This document shows, in pieces, positions 58,282 through 64,000 of a stretch of DNA of 64,000 nt (the first letter of the stretch is position 1; every line of letters begins with the position of its first letter). The translations under genes were made by a program, and so were the position numbers. This DNA is from CAZCTC01 sp964501335 (GTDB lineage: Bacteria > Chloroflexota > Anaerolineae > B4-G1 > SLSP01), in assembly GCA_964501335.1 (NCBI GenBank), contig CAZCTC010000028.1, positions 1 to 64,000 of the forward strand, read 5' to 3'. The notes beneath the pieces were generated by a model, which saw only the letters and a program-made list of their open reading frames with translations, searched no databases and was not told the DNA's origin.

Positions 58282-59319
58282 ATGGCTGAGATGGAACGAA
58301 AGCCCAACCTGTGTGTTGATTGTCCGGGTTCCCTGAAAGATAGATGCGAATTATGGGCCGATTTGACGATTGCAGAACGGCGTATCTTGATGGAAGGGCA
58401 ACCAGTTCCTGATATGTTAGCTTCTTATCTGGCTGAGGAGTGTCTGCGCCAGAAAGATTTACGGGGACGTGAGGCTGAGCCGCGAGGTTTACGTTCTCGA
58501 ATGGGGCGGGTGGTGACGGTGTCTTATGCTTCGGAACTGGATGCCGATCGAGGTATTGAAGCTACCATGGAGATGCGAATTCCGCCGCCGCAAGAACTCG
58601 AAGCGAAGCCCGAACCGGAGAAGGGGCCTTATGGACATATTTTTCGGGTTCAGGAAAGCGGTCATTGTATCAGTTTGCCCATTGAAGGCTTATTGACCTT
58701 AGGGCGGTTACACCCATTGAGCGGTCAGGCCCCCGATATTGATCTGACTGCTGACGATCGAGGGGGGGATATTTCTCGCTTTCATGCCCGGGTTGCCGCG
58801 CAAAACGGAGAACATTATCTGGAAGATTTGGAAGGATCTCTGGGGCTTTGGATCAACGGTCAGCGAGTTTTGCCCCGGCGGCCGCAGCGGTTGACTCCGG
58901 GGGATACCTTTCGGTTGGGTCAATGTGGATTTGTTTATGAGGAATCACCGGATCTATGGCGGTTGCCCGTGCAGAGTCTGGTCTATTCACTCTACGTTAC
59001 ATTCAGCGGGCGCAGCTATCCTTTAGTGATTTCAACCACACCAGGAGAAGATATTGTCATTGGTCGGGCAGATCCACAGCAAGGATTTGTGCCGGGGATT
59101 GATTTGACCTGGGAGGGGGATGCGGCGTTAATGGTATCTCGCCGGCATGCTGCGTTACGGTGGGGTGGGAAAGAATGGTTGGTTAAGGATCTGGGAAGTA
59201 CTAATAAGACAAAAATCAATGGAGTAACTGTAGCTCCCGGGCATTGGGTTTCCTTGTTGCCCGGGCAACATCTTTGGTTGGGTGGGTTTGGATTGGCGCT
59301 TGATGTCAAGCGCAGGTAG
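58282..59319 (+). CDS. Protein with two FHA domains and an N-terminal Cys motif
   Basis: A 345-residue cytoplasmic protein. A short Cys motif (CVDCPGSLKDRC, near residue 8) may bind a metal. FHA domain 1 spans about 115-215 (LGRLHPLSGQAPDIDL, ISRFHARV); FHA domain 2 about 225-340 (IVIGRADP, VSRRHAAL, LGSTNKTKING). FHA domains bind phosphothreonine, so it probably reads Ser/Thr kinase signalling. No kinase lies nearby. GGGAG precedes the ATG at 58282, so the TTG four codons upstream is rejected. It is 5 bp from glgX, hence one operon. Confidence 0.88.
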   Translation: MAEMERKPNLCVDCPGSLKDRCELWADLTIAERRILMEGQPVPDMLASYLAEECLRQKDLRGREAEPRGLRSRMGRVVTVSYASELDADRGIEATMEMRIPPPQELEAKPEPEKGPYGHIFRVQESGHCISLPIEGLLTLGRLHPLSGQAPDIDLTADDRGGDISRFHARVAAQNGEHYLEDLEGSLGLWINGQRVLPRRPQRLTPGDTFRLGQCGFVYEESPDLWRLPVQSLVYSLYVTFSGRSYPLVISTTPGEDIVIGRADPQQGFVPGIDLTWEGDAALMVSRRHAALRWGGKEWLVKDLGSTNKTKINGVTVAPGHWVSLLPGQHLWLGGFGLALDVKRR

Positions 59320-59324
59320 AAAAG

Positions 59325-61406
59325 ATGGCAAGCGAAATTCTTCCCGGGCAGAGTTTTCCTTTAGGAGCTACTGTATTCCCTGGAGGGGTTAATTTTTGTC
59401 TTTTTTCACGGAATGCCGTGGCTGTGGAGTTGTTGTTATTTGACGATGTGGATGCATCGCGACCGGAACGGACCCTCTGGTTAGATCCTCACCGAAACCG
59501 GACCTTTTATTACTGGCATGTTTTTGTGCCCGGGCTTTATCCCGGGCAGCTGTATGCCTATCGGGCTTACGGGCCCTGGAACCCCGGCTGTGGCCATCGA
59601 TTCAATCCCCAGAAAGTGTTGTTGGACCCCTATGCTCTGGCCGTAGGGATAGGTCGTTCTTATGAGCGGTTGGCGGCTGTTCATCCGGGAGATAATTGCC
59701 GGCAGGCTTTAAAAGGGGTAATCGTCGATCCCAGTCAGTACAGGTGGGAAGGGGATTTGCCGTTAGGATTGCCTTATTCCGGTTCAGTTATTTATGAACT
59801 GCACATCGGAAATTTTACCCGCAATCCCAATTCGGGCGTGGCCCCAGAGCGACGGGGAACCTATGCCGGATTGATTGAAAAGCTTCCTTATTTGAAATCT
59901 CTAGGAGTAACGGCCATTGAACTGTTGCCCGTGCAGCAGTTCGACGATCAGGATTTGACACCTCCGTTTCATAATGTGTGGGGCTATAATCCCATAGCCT
60001 TTTTTGCACCCCATCAGGGATATTGTACCGCGCGAGATCCTTTAGCGCCGGTCAATGAATTTCGAGATTTGATCAAGGCGGTCCATCGGGCTGGAATTGA
60101 GGTCATTCTGGATGTGGTTTTTAATCACACGGCTGAAGGCGGCAACAATGGGCCGATGTTTTCGTTTCGGGGACTGGAAAATCGGGCTTACTATATTTTA
60201 GAATCCAATCCGGTCTATTATGCCAATTACAGCGGTTGCGGCAACACCGTCAATGCCAATCATTCCGTGGTGCGGCGTATGATTCTTGATTGTTTGCGCT
60301 ATTGGGTGGCCGTGATGCATGTGGACGGTTTCCGTTTTGATCTGGCATCGGTGATGTCCCGGGATGAATCCGGACGCCCGTTGAAGAGCCCTCCGATTTT
60401 ATGGGAGATAGAGTCCGATCCGGTATTGGCCGGTACCAAAATCATTGCGGAAGCGTGGGATGCGGCGGGACTTTACCAGGTCGGATCGTTTATCGGGCAT
60501 CGTTGGGCTGAGTGGAATGGGAAATTTCGGGATGATGTGCGACGTTTTGTAAAGAGCGATTCAGGTTTTGCTGGAGCTTTGGCTGCGCGGATCACGGCGA
60601 GCCCGGATCTTTATCCCCAGCCGGATCGGGAACCCAACCGCAGTATCAATTTTATTACCTGCCACGATGGATTTACGTTGCGTGACCTGGTTTCCTATAA
60701 CGAACGGCATAATGAAGCGAACTGTCCGGGGATGGAAGGCGGGACGGAGGCTAATTTCAGCTGGAACTGTGGGGTAGAGGGAGAGACGACCGATCCTCAG
60801 ATATTGGCTTTACGTTCCCGGCAGGTAAAAAACTTTTTCACTCTGTTATTGGTTTCTCAAGGGACCCCGATGATCTTGATGGGGGATGAAATTGGACGTT
60901 CGCAATCGGGTAACAACAATGCTTATTGTTTGGATAATGAACAGACCTGGTTTGATTGGGATGCCCTGGCACAGGAAGTAGGGTTGTTGCGTTTTGTACG
61001 AGGGATGATTCAGTTTACTCAATCACGTCAGGTTTTTCAAGAGGAAAGGTTTTGGGCTTTGAATGGGGAATCTCCCCATATTATCTGGCATGGAGTGCAT
61101 TTGGGACTGCCCGATTGGGGGCAGGAATCGCATACCCTGGCTTTTTCGCTTCAGCATGAGCAATATGGTGAATTGATTCACGTCATGGTGAATGCCTATT
61201 GGGAACCGTTGGATTTCGAGTTGCCGTTTCTGGCACCGGGAGATTGCTGGTATCGCATTGTCGACACGGCTCATTTTTCCCCTGATGATTTTAGTGAACC
61301 GGAGAATGCTCCTGAAGTGGAGAGCTCGATTTATCATGTGGAGGCTCGTTCTATCGTCGTCTTACTGGCGCCGGGCGGAGCGGCTGACCTGTTTTTTAGT
61401 ATTTGA
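59325..61406 (+). CDS. glgX: Glycogen debranching enzyme GlgX
   Basis: A 693-residue GH13 enzyme that hydrolyses alpha-1,6 branches of glycogen or limit dextrins. An N-terminal CBM48-like domain (about 8-150) is followed by the barrel with DVVFNHTAEGGNNG, nucleophile Asp339 in FRFDLAS, acid Glu376 in IIAEAWD and Asp448 in TCHDGFTLRDL. A C-terminal beta domain ends the protein. No signal peptide. The upstream FHA protein is an unusual operon partner. Confidence 0.96.
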   Translation: MASEILPGQSFPLGATVFPGGVNFCLFSRNAVAVELLLFDDVDASRPERTLWLDPHRNRTFYYWHVFVPGLYPGQLYAYRAYGPWNPGCGHRFNPQKVLLDPYALAVGIGRSYERLAAVHPGDNCRQALKGVIVDPSQYRWEGDLPLGLPYSGSVIYELHIGNFTRNPNSGVAPERRGTYAGLIEKLPYLKSLGVTAIELLPVQQFDDQDLTPPFHNVWGYNPIAFFAPHQGYCTARDPLAPVNEFRDLIKAVHRAGIEVILDVVFNHTAEGGNNGPMFSFRGLENRAYYILESNPVYYANYSGCGNTVNANHSVVRRMILDCLRYWVAVMHVDGFRFDLASVMSRDESGRPLKSPPILWEIESDPVLAGTKIIAEAWDAAGLYQVGSFIGHRWAEWNGKFRDDVRRFVKSDSGFAGALAARITASPDLYPQPDREPNRSINFITCHDGFTLRDLVSYNERHNEANCPGMEGGTEANFSWNCGVEGETTDPQILALRSRQVKNFFTLLLVSQGTPMILMGDEIGRSQSGNNNAYCLDNEQTWFDWDALAQEVGLLRFVRGMIQFTQSRQVFQEERFWALNGESPHIIWHGVHLGLPDWGQESHTLAFSLQHEQYGELIHVMVNAYWEPLDFELPFLAPGDCWYRIVDTAHFSPDDFSEPENAPEVESSIYHVEARSIVVLLAPGGAADLFFSI

Positions 61407-61417
61407 ACTCTTTAAAC

Positions 61418-61461
61418 AATATTTTGGGCGCGCTTTGTTGATCAAGCGCGCCCAAAATATT
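61418..61461. terminator. Bidirectional terminator between convergent genes
   Basis: A perfect 18-bp stem AATATTTTGGGCGCGCTT with its complement and an 8-nt loop, followed by T residues on the plus strand. It resembles the hairpin elements' stem but lacks their flanks. It ends at the stop codon of the minus-strand gene. Confidence 0.85.
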
Positions 61462-62496
61462 TTATTGGTTTCTTAATTCGTAGAATTGTTCGGTAATGTA
61501 AGCTTCATGATGGGGTCCCAGACCCGGCAAAGAAAATTTGAGGGTCACATGGGTTGCCGTTTCTTGTTCATTGAGATTTTCGCGCAGCCAGGAAAAGTAC
61601 TGGGGATAGAGATAGCCGGCAACGCTTTCGGCCCAGTCTTCTACCGGACCTTTATTGCGGGCCCACCAGGTAGGACCGGGTTCGTTCCTGGTTGAGAGGG
61701 TCAATCCATTGACCATATTGCCTGGAAATCCAAGGGCTTTTTGTAACCATGTGCCGCTGTTTTTCCAGGCCCAGTAATGCGCTAATTCGTGAGCCACAGC
61801 TACATGGGCTCCCCATTGTTGTTGGAGGGGCGATCCTCCTTGATGGAAAAGCCCTTTTGAGATTTGAATGAGACCCACCGGCGCCAGATGTCGACCGCCG
61901 CCATTGCCCGGAATTTGTTGGATGATTACCCCGCCGAGGGCTTGCCGGGTGGCTGTGATGCTGCCACTGAGTTCTGTAAAGTGTTCTACAACCTCTAAAA
62001 TTGTTTGGAGTTCCCCGATTTCCCAGCCGTTTCCCGTGAAAATTGAGCTGCCCCAGGTGCTGCCGATTTTTATATCATAGTTTTGCAATTGATCGATAAT
62101 CTCTTTTTTCTTCTCGTTTTCAGTGAGGGCAGGAGCGAAAATGGGATGAACCGGCCGGCACCAGGGTGATGGATTCGCTATTCCTGGTGGGGTGTGGGAT
62201 GTGGAGATGAAATATTTCCGGGCTGTCGTTTGCATAAGGTGGAAGGCGCGCTCGGATGAGGAGGAGGAAAGGCTGAGTAGTTTTTGAGGGCGATGGGGCG
62301 GCATGAGGGAAATGGTGGGGGCATACGGTGATGGGAGTTGAAGAAGTTGTTGGCGAACCAGAGGCGGCGGCGGAGCCAGAGTAGAGGGTGAAGGGGAGGG
62401 GGGTAAATTAAGCGATCTGGATAAACTCCACAGCAAAGAAAGCGTGAGGGCGCTGCGGAGCAAAGGCCAGATAATTTTCGGGTACAGGCCTCCCAT
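61462..62496 (-). CDS. Secreted zinc metallopeptidase-like protein
   Basis: A 344-residue protein with an N-terminal signal or membrane segment (about residues 8-25) and a Pro/Ser/Leu-rich linker (about 30-90). The zinc motif HELAH is at residues 236-240; a likely third ligand lies in EDWAESVAGYLYP (about residue 292-297). The type fits gluzincin-like putative metallopeptidases with substrate unknown. The promoter could not be placed. Nothing is recognised in 62497-62695 between this gene and the next. Confidence 0.72.
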   Translation of the reverse strand: MGGLYPKIIWPLLRSALTLSLLWSLSRSLNLPPSPSPSTLAPPPPLVRQQLLQLPSPYAPTISLMPPHRPQKLLSLSSSSSERAFHLMQTTARKYFISTSHTPPGIANPSPWCRPVHPIFAPALTENEKKKEIIDQLQNYDIKIGSTWGSSIFTGNGWEIGELQTILEVVEHFTELSGSITATRQALGGVIIQQIPGNGGGRHLAPVGLIQISKGLFHQGGSPLQQQWGAHVAVAHELAHYWAWKNSGTWLQKALGFPGNMVNGLTLSTRNEPGPTWWARNKGPVEDWAESVAGYLYPQYFSWLRENLNEQETATHVTLKFSLPGLGPHHEAYITEQFYELRNQ

Positions 62497-62695
62497 TTTT
62501 CACACTCCCGGCGCTCCAGGTTAAGATTTTGAGAAATGTCAGGCTGTGAAGGAGGATCTGCCGGTTGACTATTTGCGCTGAAGCGCCTATGTTAAAGTGC
62601 TTTTTGTGTTTTTATTTTATCAATATATTCTAAATTAAGCCGGATTACAAGATGGGCATGGTATAGATTCTGAGGGATGATGGTTTTTCAAGCGA

Positions 62696-64000
62696 TCATT
62701 CACAGGTAATGTTGGCGATTCGGCGGGTTTCGCCCGTGCCAAATTGATTGGTAGCTCTAAAGATGAGCAATTCTGAACCTGGACTTATGGTCAAGGCCTG
62801 GGTGAAGGTGTAATAGGGAGGACTTCCGATTGTCGGGGCTGTATGAAAATTGGGGGGTTGTAGATCTCGTGAATTGAAAATTTCAACGGAGCCCCTTAAA
62901 GGATAATTGGTCATGACAAACCCTTGAATTTCCACAATACAGCCATCCCCCGTTGATCGTTGCGTCGGAGGGGCAAGGATGTGAATGTGGGGGGTGAAGT
63001 CGTCAGCCGAGTCGAAATTGCTCGTTTCCGAGGCGTAGGGATTTTTCATTCCATCGAGATTGGTATCTTCGGCGCCATCCCATAGGCTGGAATTGGTCAT
63101 GGAGTCGTTATCGGAGTCCAATTCTTTGGGATAGCCATCATGGTCCATATCGCGAGGTCTGAGGGTGTAGCGACCGAGTTCATCGTACATGTAATCGCGT
63201 AAGTCTGGTTTGTCGATGACACGATCGTGATCGGTATCATCATTGAAGGGATCTAAATGAAAACGGTGGATCTCATCGAAGTTGCAGAGCCCGTCGCCGT
63301 CTGAGTCTTCATTGGTATCGGGGATACCATTGGCATTTTCATCTTCATCTGAACGGACGTGGGGGGCGCCCTGGGGACCGGTGGGCCCGATCCAGGCTTC
63401 CTGCAGGGGTTCGTCTTCGTAAAGAACCCATTTTTGCAGGACGGCGCCGTCGACCAGATGTACAAAATTCCGAATCTCTCCACCGATCAAGAGTTGAAGG
63501 TAACCGTCGATGAGCCTGAAATGGTGATCGACCGCTTCTCCGATCGGGCGTTCTTCATCGAGCCAGATTTTGATTTGATCGAAGGGCGGTTTTCCTATGT
63601 GGATGTCGACTTGAGTTCCCAGGGCCCACGCGATAGCGGCTTTGGCTTTTTCATAGCCTACGCCGTTGTTATGGCCCAGGGTTCCCGTGTATTCACTGCC
63701 GGAAAATACATAGTAAGCCAGGCGATCCTGGCTCAGGTTTCCTCCATAATAGGCGACCCAGGAGTGAAAGGCGACTTCTGAACAATAGCCCCAGGCATGC
63801 TGGGCAATCTCATTTGTCTCTGGATGGGGCGCATCCCAGGGAAAGAACCCTTTTTCATCGTCACCTCCCAGACAGAGCATATGGGTATCTTTGTGGGGTA
63901 TTTCTTCTATCAAATTGAGTTTTTTTCCGGAATAGAGGTAGATGTCTGTCGTAGGGGAAGCGGCGGCTGAAAATAGCGGTGCAGTAAGGATGTTCTGGAC
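62696..64000 (-). CDS. Secreted C39-like / calcium-repeat protein, 5' end outside window
   Basis: A partial gene: the frame is open through 64000, so the start lies beyond the window. The visible part (about 434 residues) has a C39-like cysteine-peptidase region with GYCSEVAFHSWVAYYGG and a following His (EAVDHHFRLIDGY), then thrombospondin-type-3-like Asp-rich calcium repeats (DTNEDSDGDGLCNFDE, DNDSMTNSSLWDG) and a C-terminal beta domain ending FRATNQFGTGETRRI. It is probably exported. A TTG start at 63913 would be possible, but the upstream frame is open and codes for plausible residues. Confidence 0.75.
   Translation of the reverse strand, partial: VQNILTAPLFSAAASPTTDIYLYSGKKLNLIEEIPHKDTHMLCLGGDDEKGFFPWDAPHPETNEIAQHAWGYCSEVAFHSWVAYYGGNLSQDRLAYYVFSGSEYTGTLGHNNGVGYEKAKAAIAWALGTQVDIHIGKPPFDQIKIWLDEERPIGEAVDHHFRLIDGYLQLLIGGEIRNFVHLVDGAVLQKWVLYEDEPLQEAWIGPTGPQGAPHVRSDEDENANGIPDTNEDSDGDGLCNFDEIHRFHLDPFNDDTDHDRVIDKPDLRDYMYDELGRYTLRPRDMDHDGYPKELDSDNDSMTNSSLWDGAEDTNLDGMKNPYASETSNFDSADDFTPHIHILAPPTQRSTGDGCIVEIQGFVMTNYPLRGSVEIFNSRDLQPPNFHTAPTIGSPPYYTFTQALTISPGSELLIFRATNQFGTGETRRIANITCE

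Overview
The window looks like a chromosome segment of a Chloroflexota bacterium, probably Anaerolineae-like. This is inferred from gene content: folate one-carbon genes, lipoproteins with Thr/Pro-rich linkers, a DUF3160 lipoprotein, COG4586/4587/3694-type ABC-2 exporters, a SWIM/SNF2 pair, a class III cyclase-AAA-TPR giant protein and a multi-GAF kinase. Gaps between genes are dense in short repeats. I see no rRNA, CRISPR array, prophage or transposase gene. The assignment is from memory of such genomes and was not checked by a search.

Layout. 1-616: tandem array of a hairpin repeat. 617-5426 (minus): C39-like protease, CBS-ACT protein, FolD, formate-THF ligase and a small protein with a duplicated Cys motif. 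Together they form a folate C1 cluster. 5848-7308 (minus): phoU and pstB under a clear sigma-70-type promoter, without pstSCA. 7737-9854: metallopeptidase-like/esterase fusion. 10405-12993: three-gene ABC-2 exporter operon. 13358-17374: SWIM protein plus SNF2 helicase. 17666-20353: VOC protein and two tandem esterase paralogues. 20823-22623: ADP-ribosylglycohydrolase and an FG-GAP-like protein. 23025-26349: DUF1801, DUF3160 lipoprotein and a four-helix-bundle gene bracketed by repeats. 26513-30460: cyclase/AAA/TPR protein. 30651-32185: tRNA-Phe and a GltD-like oxidoreductase. 32329-35305 (minus): overlapping operon of three signal peptidase I paralogues, deoC and a zinc ribbon protein. 35776-39401: heterodimeric ABC exporter. 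39682-42888: GAF-rich histidine kinase. 43365-50193: LysE-type exporter, unknowns, geranylgeranyl-reductase-like flavoprotein, HD protein, SanA/YdcF-like protein and RNase PH. 50448-54745: large secreted metallopeptidase and a LysM protein. 54823-55128: tRNA-Gly, -Cys, -Leu. 55288-61406: GT39-like protein, pseudo-receiver, FHA protein and GlgX. 61462-64000: two secreted peptidase-like proteins, the last cut by the window end.

The most unusual content is intergenic. About 20 copies of a hairpin element share flanks and a tetraloop, but carry stems whose sequences differ while staying perfectly paired. Several carry inverted terminal motifs, and two sites hold tandem arrays. The distal end of many copies abuts simple tract repeats (GTAGACA, CACAGAG, GGAAGAAT or ACGTGAAAC types), several arranged as fold-backs. 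Two further MITE-like families are present. The four-helix-bundle gene sits between two GTAGACA tracts, which makes it a candidate mobile cassette.
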